Shown: positions 14,517-22,241 of the stretch, in pieces
Position numbering within the stretch: position 1 is the stretch's first letter
Layout of the letters: the number at the start of each line of letters is the position of its first letter
Origin: Aquificaceae bacterium
GTDB lineage: Bacteria; Aquificota; Aquificia; Aquificales; Aquificaceae
NCBI GenBank assembly: GCA_015492115.1
Contig: WGFS01000050.1
Span: 1-24,633 of the forward strand
Length of the DNA: 24,633 nt
Reading direction: 5' to 3'
Position numbers and translations under genes: made by a program
Notes under the pieces: generated by a model
The model's input: the letters and a program-made list of their open reading frames with translations, nothing else
The model's database searches: none
What the model was told of the DNA's origin: nothing

Positions 14517-16838
14517 ATGGAGGAGAGCGCAAGGGTAGGAAACAGTAAAGAACCGGTAGTAATAGAGGTTGGTAAGTACGCCAAACAGGCTGATGGCGCT
14601 GTTGTTGTCAAACAGGGTGGAACCGCGGTTCTCGTTACCGCGGTAATGTCCGACGAACCCAACAAAGAGATAGACTTTACCCCCCTGACCGTTGATTACA
14701 GGGAGAGACCCTCCGCCTACGGCAAGATACCCGGTGGTTTCGTAAAGAGAGAGGGAAAGCCCTCCGAGAGGGAGATACTCGCTTCGCGGGTGATAGACAG
14801 GCCCATAAGACCTCTCTTCCCGGAAGGATTCTTTCACGATGTGGTTGTAACCGCCCTGACCCTCTCTGCGGATGACAGCTATGACCCCGACGTCCTTGCC
14901 ATAACCGGCGCCTCCACAGCCCTTCACATCTCCCGCATACCCTTTGAGGGACCCATAGCGGGCGTGAGGGTCTGCAGGGTTAACGGAGAGCTCATAGCCA
15001 ACCCCACCTACGAGGAGAGGAAGCTGGCAGAACTTGAGATAGTGATGGCAGGCACTAAGGACGCCATAGTGATGGTTGAGGGAGGTGCCAAAGAGGTCCC
15101 CGAGGAGGACATCACCGAAGCTCTATTCTTCGGACACTCCGCCATTCAGGAACTCATAGAGGCTCAGGAGAGGCTCAGGGAGAAGGTGGGAGTTCCCAAG
15201 GTTGAGTTTGAAGGTATAGCTCTGGACGAGTCCCTCATAAAGGCTTTAGAGAGCGAGTGCTCGGAGAAGATAATCTTAGCCTTTGCCATTCAGGACAAGA
15301 AGGAGAGGAACAGGGCTCTTGCGGAGATAGTTGAGGAGTTCATAGAGAAACACGAGATACCCGAGGAACTTCACTTCAACGTCAAGTACTTCTTCAAGAA
15401 GCTTGAGAGCAGGCTGATGAGGGAGAAGATCCTCTCCGAGGGTGTGAGGATAGACGGCAGGAAACCCAACGAGATAAGACCCATAAACATAGAGGTTCAT
15501 CCCTTTGAGAGACCGCACGGCTGTGCGGTGTTTACGAGAGGGCAGACTCAGGCTTACGTTACCGTCACCCTCGGTGCGCCCGACGAGGCTCAGATGATAG
15601 AGACCATAGCTGAGGGAGAAGTTTTCAAAAGGTTCATGCTCCACTACAACTTCCCTCCCTTCTCCTCTGGTGAGGCACGCTCCTGGGGACCTCCCAGAAG
15701 GAGAGAGATAGGACACGGAGCCCTCGCTGAGAGGGCACTTGAGCCGGTCATTCCCGACGAGGAAGACTTCCCCTACATAATCCGTGTGGTCTCGGACATA
15801 CTTGAGTCTAACGGATCAACCTCCATGGCTACCGTGTGCGGAGGCTCCCTCGCCCTCTTTGACGCTGGAGTTCCCGTGAAGGGAGGCAAGCACGTCTCGG
15901 GCATAGCCATGGGACTGATAAAGGAGGGAGATAGGTACGTCATCCTCTCCGACATTCTGGGAGACGAAGACCATCTGGGAGATATGGACTTCAAGGTTGC
16001 CGGGACGAGGGATGGTGTAACCTCAATCCAGATGGATATAAAGATAAAGGGCATAACGAGGGAGATAATGACCGAAGCCCTCCAGCAGGCTAAGGAGGGG
16101 AGGCTCTATATACTTGAGAAGATGTACTCCGCTATACCTGAGCCCAGGGAGACCCTGTCACCTTACGCACCGAGGATAGTCATATACAGGGTTCCCGAGG
16201 AGAAGGCTGCTCTCGTGATAGGACCGGGAGGCTCCAACGTAAAGAAGATATACGAAGAGACAGAGGTAAACGTCTGGGTCGGCGAGGAGGGAAAGGTTTA
16301 TCTCACCGGATACTCGGACGAGGCGATCCAGAGAGCTATTGAGATGATAGAGGACCTCGTAAGGGATGTGGAGGTAGGACAGGTCTATGAGGGCAAGGTC
16401 ACAAGGGTTGAGCCCTACGGAGTTTTCGTTGAGATACTTCCCGGGAAGGTCGGGCTCCTGCACGTTTCCAAGATGGCTCAGCCCATCAAGCACGCGGGAG
16501 ATAAGTACAGCGTGGGAGACGTGGTCAGGGTTAAAGTCCTTGAGGTTGATGAGATGGGAAGACCCAAGTTTACCACCGTGGGTCTTGACGGAGAGAGCGC
16601 CCCTGCGGAGGAGAGGGTAGAGGTAGGGAAGGTCTATGAAGGCACTGTAACCCGTGTTGAACCCTATGGAGCTTTCGTTGAGATACTTCCCGGGAAGGTC
16701 GGACTCCTGCACGTGGATAACATGAGGGAGAGGGTAAGGGACGCCCGGGACAGGTTTGAGGTTGGTCAGAAGGTGAAGGTAAAGGTCTTTGAGCTGGATG
16801 AGAGAGGAAGACCCAAGCTGACCGATAAGATAGACTGA
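14517..16838 (+). CDS. pnp: Polynucleotide phosphorylase with two S1 domains
   Basis: PNPase degrades RNA from the 3' end using phosphate. Two RNase PH-like cores are visible, the second with FTRGQTQAYVTVTLG, SNGSTSMATVCGGSLALF and the catalytic DHLGDMDFKVAGT stretch. A KH domain with the GXXG loop VIGPGGSNVKKI follows, and then two S1 RNA-binding domains (about 620-692 and 703-773). Common PNPases are about 700 residues with a single S1. This one has 773 because the S1 unit is duplicated. The start ATG follows the rpsO stop by one base (TGATATG) with no strong ribosome site, so translation is probably coupled. The same TGATATG arrangement joins pnp to dut. Confidence 0.97.
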   Translation: MEESARVGNSKEPVVIEVGKYAKQADGAVVVKQGGTAVLVTAVMSDEPNKEIDFTPLTVDYRERPSAYGKIPGGFVKREGKPSEREILASRVIDRPIRPLFPEGFFHDVVVTALTLSADDSYDPDVLAITGASTALHISRIPFEGPIAGVRVCRVNGELIANPTYEERKLAELEIVMAGTKDAIVMVEGGAKEVPEEDITEALFFGHSAIQELIEAQERLREKVGVPKVEFEGIALDESLIKALESECSEKIILAFAIQDKKERNRALAEIVEEFIEKHEIPEELHFNVKYFFKKLESRLMREKILSEGVRIDGRKPNEIRPINIEVHPFERPHGCAVFTRGQTQAYVTVTLGAPDEAQMIETIAEGEVFKRFMLHYNFPPFSSGEARSWGPPRRREIGHGALAERALEPVIPDEEDFPYIIRVVSDILESNGSTSMATVCGGSLALFDAGVPVKGGKHVSGIAMGLIKEGDRYVILSDILGDEDHLGDMDFKVAGTRDGVTSIQMDIKIKGITREIMTEALQQAKEGRLYILEKMYSAIPEPRETLSPYAPRIVIYRVPEEKAALVIGPGGSNVKKIYEETEVNVWVGEEGKVYLTGYSDEAIQRAIEMIEDLVRDVEVGQVYEGKVTRVEPYGVFVEILPGKVGLLHVSKMAQPIKHAGDKYSVGDVVRVKVLEVDEMGRPKFTTVGLDGESAPAEERVEVGKVYEGTVTRVEPYGAFVEILPGKVGLLHVDNMRERVRDARDRFEVGQKVKVKVFELDERGRPKLTDKID
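16425..16465 (+). repeat. Near-identical 41-nt block in S1 domain 1 of pnp
   Basis: The 41 bases coding FVEILPGKVGLLHV are repeated at 16674-16714 with a single difference (G to A). The two copies are 249 bases, or 83 codons, apart. They lie within a longer duplication in which about two thirds of S1 residues are identical by eye. Confidence 0.9.
16674..16714 (+). repeat. Near-identical 41-nt block in S1 domain 2 of pnp
   Basis: Second copy of the block at 16425-16465. The match is far stronger at the DNA level here than in the flanking parts of the two S1 domains, which suggests gene conversion or a recent duplication. Confidence 0.9.
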
Positions 16839-16839
16839 T

Positions 16840-17286
16840 ATGGTTAGGGTAAGGGTGAAACGGCTACCCCACGGGGAGGGCATTGAGCTTCCCTCATACG
16901 CCACCGAGCACTCCGCCGGGCTTGACCTAAGGTCTGCCAACGAAGAACCCGTAGTCCTGAAACCGATGGAGAGAGCGCTCATACCCACAGGCTTCATCTT
17001 TGAGATACCCGAGGGTTACGAGGGTCAGGTTAGACCCCGCAGTGGTCTCGCGATCAGGAAGGGGATAACTGTGCTCAACTCCCCCGGCACCATAGACTCC
17101 GACTACAGGGGCGAGGTGAAGGTAATCCTCATAAATCTTGGTCAGGAAGAGGTGGTCATAGAGAGGGGGGAGAGGATAGCCCAGCTGATAATAGCGCCCG
17201 TGAGCAGGGTTGAACTTATTGAAGTTGAAGAGGTGAACGCCACCGCAAGGGGAGACGGTGGCTTCGGCAGTACGGGGGTAAAGTGA
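16840..17286 (+). CDS. dut: dUTP pyrophosphatase
   Basis: Dut splits dUTP to dUMP and pyrophosphate, keeping uracil out of DNA and feeding thymidylate synthesis. All five motifs of the trimeric enzyme are present in its 148 residues: SAGLDL (25-30), RPRSGLA (65-71), NSPGTIDSDYRG (80-91), ERIAQL (111-116) and RGDGGFGSTG (137-146). It is the last gene of the rpsO-pnp-dut operon and starts one base after the pnp stop. Its TGA is followed directly by the TCA of the opposing cytochrome gene. Confidence 0.97.
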   Translation: MVRVRVKRLPHGEGIELPSYATEHSAGLDLRSANEEPVVLKPMERALIPTGFIFEIPEGYEGQVRPRSGLAIRKGITVLNSPGTIDSDYRGEVKVILINLGQEEVVIERGERIAQLIIAPVSRVELIEVEEVNATARGDGGFGSTGVK

Positions 17287-17790
17287 TCACTTCCTCTTGA
17301 CGTAGTCTGTAAACACGAAGTCTTTTCTTGAAACGCTCTGGTGGCAGGCGAAGCACTGCATGTAGTCCTTAGGGCTCTTTCCAAAGACCTTGTACTTACC
17401 CGTCTTCTGGTCTTTCACAAACCTCGCAAATCCCCATCCCGCTGTGTCTTTGAACCTTTTAGAATCCTTTATCATGAACTCAACCCTCTGGATGACCGCA
17501 GGCTCAACCGAAGCTGAGAAATCAGGGTTCTTCCTGAGACTGTAGCCTATCTTCACAAGAATAGCGCCCTCGGGGAACTTCTTTGCACCCCTTCTGTACG
17601 CTTCCACAGCCTTGTCGTTTCCTATTATGTACCTCAGCTCGTTCTTGTCGGTCCTGTAGTGGGTTGCGACCACATGCCAGTTCTCGTATCCCTTGATCAG
17701 TCCGAACTTGAGCCCTGTCGGTGCTGTCAGATCCCAGTCACTCGCAAAGGCTACAGCTGATATTCCAACAACCACGAGGTACTTCTTCAT
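17287..17790 (-). CDS. Cytochrome P460 / cytochrome c'-beta-like protein
   Basis: A 167-residue exported protein with a signal peptide (MKKYLVVVGISAVAFAS) and one haem c site, CFACH (146-150), near the C-terminus. The body has the P460-family layout: GYENWHVVATHYR (34-46), YIIGNDKAVEAYR (54-66) and FPEGAILVKIGY (72-83). Members either oxidise hydroxylamine to nitrous oxide (P460, with a lysine cross-linked to the haem) or bind nitric oxide (cytochrome c'-beta). Lys80 is a candidate for the cross-link, but this cannot be decided from sequence. The ATG has a clear GGGAGGT ribosome site. It is divergent from the response regulator and shares the repeat-bearing region 17791-17882. Confidence 0.82.
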   Translation of the reverse strand: MKKYLVVVGISAVAFASDWDLTAPTGLKFGLIKGYENWHVVATHYRTDKNELRYIIGNDKAVEAYRRGAKKFPEGAILVKIGYSLRKNPDFSASVEPAVIQRVEFMIKDSKRFKDTAGWGFARFVKDQKTGKYKVFGKSPKDYMQCFACHQSVSRKDFVFTDYVKRK

Positions 17791-17834
17791 GCGACAACCT
17801 CCCTGTGAAGTTTTCTAAAATCTCGTTCCCGAAT

Positions 17835-17867
17835 TTGAACTTTTCTTGAACTTTTCTTGAAAGAAGC
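17835..17867. promoter_or_regulatory. 11-bp direct repeats, probable response-regulator operator
   Basis: TTGAACTTTTC occurs twice in exact tandem (17835-17845, 17846-17856), followed by a third partial unit TTGAAAGAAGC (17857-17867). A spacing of 11 bp puts the units on one face of the helix, the arrangement bound by OmpR/PhoB-type dimers. The site lies between the P460-like gene and the OmpR-family regulator, and about 16 bases before the regulator start. It could serve both genes. The TTGAAC boxes could also act as -35 elements. Confidence 0.55.
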
Positions 17868-17882
17868 TCAAAATTTCTCCCC

Positions 17883-18560
17883 ATGAGGGGAAAGATATTG
17901 ATAGTTGAGGACGACCCCCTGATAGCGGATATGCTGAAGAGGTATCTGGAGAAGGAAGGCTTCAGGGTTTACTGGGACTCGGAGGGTAGGGAAGCGGTGA
18001 GGAGCTTTGAGCTCTCCAGACCCGACCTCGTGATCCTTGACCTGATGCTCCCGGACATGGACGGCTTTGAACTATGCAAGAGGTTCTCCCAGACTGACAG
18101 CATGGTTCTCATACTCACAGCAAAGGATGCGGACGAGGACAAGATCGTAGGTCTGGAGCTCGGTGCTGACGATTACCTTACCAAACCCTTCAACATGCGC
18201 GAGCTGATAGCGAGGGTCAAGGCTCTTCTGAGGAGAAGGAGGAAGTTCTCTTCCTCTGTAGATACGCTCCGCGTGGGGGACTTTGAGGTTCGTCCGGACG
18301 AGATGAAGGTTCTCCTCAAGGGAAAACCCCTTGACCTGACTCCGAAGGAGTTCCTAATACTGAGACGCCTGCTCTCACGGAGGGGCAAGGTCGTATCCAG
18401 GGAGGAGATAATCTCCGAGATCTACGACAGGGACATACCGGACTACGAACGCATAGTGGACACCTACATTTACAGGATAAGGACAAAGCTCATGGAGGTT
18501 GACAGATCCTCAGCGGAGAGGATAAAGACCGTAAGGGGGTTTGGCTATCGGTTTGAATAG
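17883..18560 (+). CDS. OmpR/PhoB-family response regulator
   Basis: A 225-residue two-domain regulator. The receiver has the acidic pair Asp10/Asp11, the phosphorylated Asp53 (VILDLMLPDMDG), Thr79 and Lys101 (TKPF). The C-terminal winged-helix domain (about 128-225) has LTPKEFLIL, the recognition-helix region RIVDTYIYRIRTKL and the terminal VRGFGYRFE. When phosphorylated it should bind direct repeats such as those at 17835-17867, implying autoregulation. No Shine-Dalgarno precedes the ATG, so the mRNA may be leaderless. The end overlaps the start of the kinase gene, so they form one cognate pair. Confidence 0.95.
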   Translation: MRGKILIVEDDPLIADMLKRYLEKEGFRVYWDSEGREAVRSFELSRPDLVILDLMLPDMDGFELCKRFSQTDSMVLILTAKDADEDKIVGLELGADDYLTKPFNMRELIARVKALLRRRRKFSSSVDTLRVGDFEVRPDEMKVLLKGKPLDLTPKEFLILRRLLSRRGKVVSREEIISEIYDRDIPDYERIVDTYIYRIRTKLMEVDRSSAERIKTVRGFGYRFE

Positions 18561-19512
18561 GGTCTCCTTCTTCACGGTTCTCTTCCTCCTCCTCTTCCTG
18601 ACCTACGTGGTGGTAGCCAGCCTTATAGCCTTCTTTACCGTCAAGATAGTGGGCATACCCATAGGCAAGAAGATGTTCACCAAGATAGTTCTCTCCATAC
18701 TCGCCTTCGTCCCCCTCTATCTGCTCGTCGCCTACGCCATATCAAGGTTCGTGAGCAAGGACCTTCTGAGGCTGGAGGAGAGTGTCAGGAGGCTCCCTTT
18801 CTCCGGCAAGGCACCCGGTAGCTGGATAAGGGAGATAGACAGGCTCGGTGAGGTGATAAGCCTTCAGTCGGAGAGGATAGGAGGGATGGTGGAAGCCCAG
18901 AGGTTCATGCTCTACCGAATAGCCCACGACCTCAGGACGCCCCTTACGAACCTTAGGAACGTCCTCCTTGCGCTCAGAGAGGGGCTCATAGGTGAGGAGG
19001 AGAGGGATTCTTACCTTGAGAAGCTCCTGAGGGAGACGGAGAAGATGGAGGCTCTCCTTGAATCCGCCCTCTCCAACCTGAAGAAGGTCAGCAGGGATAC
19101 CGAGAGGAAGGATGTTGAGCTCTGCTCTCTTCTTGAGGAGGTAAGGTCTCTCTGGGAACTCCGCCTTGCCCAGAAGAACGTAAAGCTCGTAGTTGACTGT
19201 CCTCCCAGTTTGAGTGTCCGGATCTCTCCCGTTGACCTTGAGGAGATACTCAACAACCTCATAGATAACATTCTCAAGCATACGGACTCCAAACTCATAG
19301 AGGTCGGCGTGAGGGCTTCCGAGCGGTGGGCTGAGATTAAGGTCGGGGACAGGGGAAAGGGTTTCAACTCCGCAAATCTCAGGGACGCTTACAGGAAGGG
19401 GAGCCTCGGTCTGTACATAGTTAGGGAGCTTACCTGGAAGAACGGAGGAGAGTTCTTCATAAACTCCTCAGACACGGGAACTGAGGTTGTCCTCCGTTTT
19501 CCATTAGGCTAA
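18541..19512 (+). CDS. Sensor histidine kinase with minimal periplasmic loop
   Basis: A 323-residue kinase partner of the preceding regulator. Two membrane helices (about 9-35 and 46-68) are joined by only about ten residues. A HisKA domain with phospho-His129 in RIAHDLRTPLTNLRN follows, and then an ATPase domain with N box (EILNNLIDNILKH), G1 (GDRGKGF) and G2 (GSLGLYIV). With no real extracellular domain it belongs to the intramembrane-sensing type, or relies on another protein for its signal. The start is TTG at 18541 or 18553. Both lie inside the end of the regulator gene, and an in-frame stop at 18532-18534 excludes earlier ones. AAGGGGG at 18533-18539 fits neither perfectly. Confidence 0.92.
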   Translation: MAIGLNRVSFFTVLFLLLFLTYVVVASLIAFFTVKIVGIPIGKKMFTKIVLSILAFVPLYLLVAYAISRFVSKDLLRLEESVRRLPFSGKAPGSWIREIDRLGEVISLQSERIGGMVEAQRFMLYRIAHDLRTPLTNLRNVLLALREGLIGEEERDSYLEKLLRETEKMEALLESALSNLKKVSRDTERKDVELCSLLEEVRSLWELRLAQKNVKLVVDCPPSLSVRISPVDLEEILNNLIDNILKHTDSKLIEVGVRASERWAEIKVGDRGKGFNSANLRDAYRKGSLGLYIVRELTWKNGGEFFINSSDTGTEVVLRFPLG

Positions 19513-19524
19513 ATTTTATTTAGC
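19508..19524. repeat. AT-rich inverted repeat between kinase and cytochrome genes
   Basis: GCTAAAT-TTT-ATTTAGC is a perfect 7-bp dyad with a 3-base loop. It includes the kinase stop codon and is followed by TTTC. It could be a weak attenuator or an operator. As an RNA hairpin it would be unstable at high temperature. Confidence 0.4.
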
Positions 19525-19553
19525 TTTCAAACTGCTCAAGGGAGGGCTGAGTC

Positions 19554-20384
19554 ATGAAGTTCAAAAGGGTAGCGGTCTTACTTCTCTTCATAACAGGTGT
19601 ATCTCTCTCCACGGACAGGATAGTTCTTAAGAAACCTCCAAGGTCTCTTGACAGGTACTACCCGCCCGTTTCAAAGAAGTTTGAGTTCCTGTCAAACATG
19701 CACACCATGAGCACAGCCTTCACTGGAATAAGGCTGAACGTGAACGATGGGAACTGGGAGAAAGCCCTCTTCTGGGCTAAGGAGCTTAAAAAAACGTACC
19801 TTAAAACTTCCAGAATGGTGCCCGAGTGGAAGGACTACTTCAAGCCGAGCCTTGCGGAGAACCTTGTAAAGGCTGTTGGCTCAAGGAACGTTGACAGGGT
19901 TATAGACGCAACCAAGAAGCTGGGAAAGACGTGTGCCAAATGCCATCAGGACAATCAGATGGCGGTCAAGCTCCTCTATCACTTCCCCAGCTTTGAGAAG
20001 GTGAGCATAGAAGACCCCGTTGAGTTCATGGAGCTCAAAACGGGGGACTACATGAAGAAGCTCGCGGACTCCCTGAAGGCTCTGAAGGTCTATCTAATTC
20101 AGGGTGAGTCCGAAAAGGCTCAGGAGTCCGGGCTGAACTTCGTTGAGAGAGCCAGACAGCTCAGGAGCATGTGCTCCAAGTGTCATACCAACAAGCTCTC
20201 AGAAGAGGTTATAGTCGGAAAGGACTTTGAGAAGAGCCTGTCCAGAATGGAGGAGCTCCTCTCTGCGGGCAAACCGAAAAAGGATGAGGTGTTCAAACTG
20301 CTGAACAGCGTTGGTATGAGCTGTGCCAAGTGCCACAACGTCCACCTCGTGCCAGCTGTGGTGAGGGAGGCTTTTGGGAAGTGA
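19554..20384 (+). CDS. Periplasmic three-haem cytochrome c with repeated c'-like units
   Basis: A 276-residue exported protein with a signal peptide (to about residue 20) and three haem c sites: CAKCH (127-131), CSKCH (207-211) and CAKCH (257-261). Each site follows a helical segment with a similar pattern, for example TKKLGKTCAKCH, ARQLRSMCSKCH and LNSVGMSCAKCH. This resembles the C-terminal haem helix of cytochrome c' and suggests three repeated units of decreasing length. The ATG has GGGAGG upstream. The stop overlaps the start of the five-haem gene by four bases, so the two cytochromes are co-translated. Electron transfer is assured by the haems, but donor and acceptor are unknown. Confidence 0.88.
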   Translation: MKFKRVAVLLLFITGVSLSTDRIVLKKPPRSLDRYYPPVSKKFEFLSNMHTMSTAFTGIRLNVNDGNWEKALFWAKELKKTYLKTSRMVPEWKDYFKPSLAENLVKAVGSRNVDRVIDATKKLGKTCAKCHQDNQMAVKLLYHFPSFEKVSIEDPVEFMELKTGDYMKKLADSLKALKVYLIQGESEKAQESGLNFVERARQLRSMCSKCHTNKLSEEVIVGKDFEKSLSRMEELLSAGKPKKDEVFKLLNSVGMSCAKCHNVHLVPAVVREAFGK

Positions 20385-21292
20385 TACCTCTCCTTCTCCT
20401 CGCCCTGTTCATGGCGGGCTGTGATAAGCTGGGGAGCGTATTCGTTGAGGAAGACCTCCTTCAGAGACCTCCCGCAAAGAGGTGTTCCGACTGCCACACT
20501 CAGATATACAGGGAGTGGAAGGAAAGCAGACACTTCCATGCCTGGATCAGCAAAGAGTTCAGACTTGAGTCCGAGAACCACACGAAAACGAAATGCCTCT
20601 CCTGCCACGCGCCCCATCAGGTTGACCCTGGCAAGAAGCCAGTTCTCAGGGCAGAGTTCAGAGAGGACGGGGTAAGCTGTGTAGCCTGCCACTTTAAAGA
20701 GGAGTCCAGAACAATGCACGGACCCCTCAGGGTGTGGTCGCCTCCCCATCCATCCAGGCAGGATCTTTCTTACACCAAGTCAAAATTCTGTGCCGGGTGT
20801 CATCAGGAGACCTTCAGGGAGTGGAAATTAGCTAAAGTTGATAGGAGCTGTCAGTCCTGCCACATGCCCTCTCTTGGGAAGAGGCGTCTAATTCAGAAGT
20901 TCCCCTTCTATTTCTTCCACCGTCCAAAGCCAAGAAACTCTCACAGGTTCCCTTCCTTAAGGGCCATGCAGGAGGACATAAAGGTGGAACTTAAAGGGAA
21001 CAAGCTCATGATAACGAACGTGGGAGTTCCCCATAACCTCCCAACAGCCGATCAGGGTGACCCTCGCCTATACCTTATAGCTAAGGTCAGTTACAGAGAC
21101 GGAAGGAAGAGGACTGTGAGGAAACTCCTCTCAGCCCAGTCAAAGACATCCCTCAGATACAACGTCCCTTACGAGCTCAGACTTCCTGCAGGGGAGATCA
21201 GAAGCGTTGATCTGACAGTTCTGAGAAAGCTCTCCTGGAAGAAGGGGAAGGAAACCCTCCTGAAACTCACCTTGCGAACTCCCTCTCCCTGA
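20381..21292 (+). CDS. Five-haem cytochrome c lipoprotein (cytochrome c554-like)
   Basis: Starting at GTG 20381 (overlapping the previous TGA), the protein has 303 residues. It begins with a short hydrophobic stretch ending in the lipobox MAGC, so Cys14 should be lipid-modified and membrane-anchored. Five haem c motifs follow: CSDCH (35-39), CLSCH (72-76), CVACH (100-104), CAGCH (137-141) and CQSCH (157-161), in an arrangement like the cytochrome c554 family. The C-terminal 130 residues look like a beta-sandwich with MITNVGVPHNLPT, a pattern seen after haem domains in other multihaem cytochromes. An upstream ATG at 20330 lies inside the preceding gene and would hide the lipobox. The last 26 bases overlap the opposing ABC permease gene. 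Confidence 0.87.
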   Translation: MIPLLLLALFMAGCDKLGSVFVEEDLLQRPPAKRCSDCHTQIYREWKESRHFHAWISKEFRLESENHTKTKCLSCHAPHQVDPGKKPVLRAEFREDGVSCVACHFKEESRTMHGPLRVWSPPHPSRQDLSYTKSKFCAGCHQETFREWKLAKVDRSCQSCHMPSLGKRRLIQKFPFYFFHRPKPRNSHRFPSLRAMQEDIKVELKGNKLMITNVGVPHNLPTADQGDPRLYLIAKVSYRDGRKRTVRKLLSAQSKTSLRYNVPYELRLPAGEIRSVDLTVLRKLSWKKGKETLLKLTLRTPSP

Positions 21293-22241
21293 CCCGAGGG
21301 TCTATCCATGCCAGGAGGAGGTCGGCGATCAGGTTGCCCACAATCAGCATTATCGTCCCTATGTAGAGACCTCCCATCACGAGGAATAGGTCCTGGGACA
21401 GAACCGCATCCAGCATGAGCATACCCATCCCTGGCCAGCCGGTTATTATCTCAATGAGCGCTGCCCCGGATATAAGGCTCGCGACCTCGTAACCCAGGAG
21501 GGTTGTGAAGGGGTTCATTGCGTTCTTGAACACGTGCTTCACTATCACCCTTTGGGGAACTCCCTTAGCCTTCAGCATAACTATCATCGGGCTCTTTAAA
21601 ACCTCTATCACCGCACTCCTGACCAGCCTTGTTAGACCTGCCAGTGAGACGAGGGCGAGGGTCATTGCGGGTATGAAGAGGTGGTGGAGTATATCCAGCA
21701 CCTTCCCCAGAAGGGAGAGGCTCTCAAAGTCCGGGCTCTGCACACCACCTATGGGAAACCACCCCGTTCTGCTCGCTATGAATAGGAATATGAAGGCGAG
21801 GAAAAAGCTCGGTATTGACATGAAGGAGTAGGCGTAAGCCTGTATGAGCTTGTCAAGTTTGCTACCCTCCCTGAAGGCTGACACCATTCCCAAGGGTATG
21901 GCGAGTGTCCAGGATATAAGGGCGGAGCTCACTGAGAGGAGAAGGGTGTTGGGGATCCTCTCCATTATGAGCTCTGTAACGGGTGTGTGGTACTGAAAGG
22001 AGTAGCCCAGGTCAAAGAAAACCGCTGACTTCAGCCACTTGAAGTACTGGATCAGTGCGGGCTGGTCAAGCCCGTAGAGCTTTTTTAACCTCTCTATGGT
22101 CTCCGGTGATATCTGGGGGTTGAGCTTGAGCTGGTCTAAGAAGTCTCCGGGGGCGAGCTTTATTATTAGGAAGGATATGAAGGTGACCCCAAGCACGGTA
22201 GGTACCGCCTGAAGGAGGCGAAACAGTATAAACCTGAACAT
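21267..22241 (-). CDS. DppB/OppB-family ABC transporter permease
   Basis: A 324-residue inner-membrane permease with six helices. The N-terminus FRFILFRLLQAVPTVLGVTF is typical of the dipeptide, oligopeptide and nickel permease DppB class, and the cytoplasmic EAA loop is seen as KAKGVPQRVIVKHVFKNAMN (residues about 222-241). DppB pairs with DppC and needs ATPases and a binding protein, none of which is in this window. Its start shares one base with the stop of the DUF1232 gene (TGATG), so translation is coupled to that protein. The 3' end overlaps the five-haem cytochrome gene by 26 bases. Substrate cannot be assigned. Confidence 0.92.
   Translation of the reverse strand: MFRFILFRLLQAVPTVLGVTFISFLIIKLAPGDFLDQLKLNPQISPETIERLKKLYGLDQPALIQYFKWLKSAVFFDLGYSFQYHTPVTELIMERIPNTLLLSVSSALISWTLAIPLGMVSAFREGSKLDKLIQAYAYSFMSIPSFFLAFIFLFIASRTGWFPIGGVQSPDFESLSLLGKVLDILHHLFIPAMTLALVSLAGLTRLVRSAVIEVLKSPMIVMLKAKGVPQRVIVKHVFKNAMNPFTTLLGYEVASLISGAALIEIITGWPGMGMLMLDAVLSQDLFLVMGGLYIGTIMLIVGNLIADLLLAWIDPRVREREFAR

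Noticed and set aside
19520..19545. A second operator for the OmpR regulator upstream of the three-haem gene (two TTGA boxes on the minus strand)
   Set aside because: The boxes are nine, not eleven, bases apart and are not part of the longer TTGAACTTTTC motif.
20330..20380. ATG at 20330 as start of the five-haem cytochrome
   Set aside because: It lies inside the three-haem gene and adds a non-hydrophobic, Arg- and Gly-rich leader. The GTG at 20381 exposes a proper lipoprotein signal and gives a standard four-base overlap.
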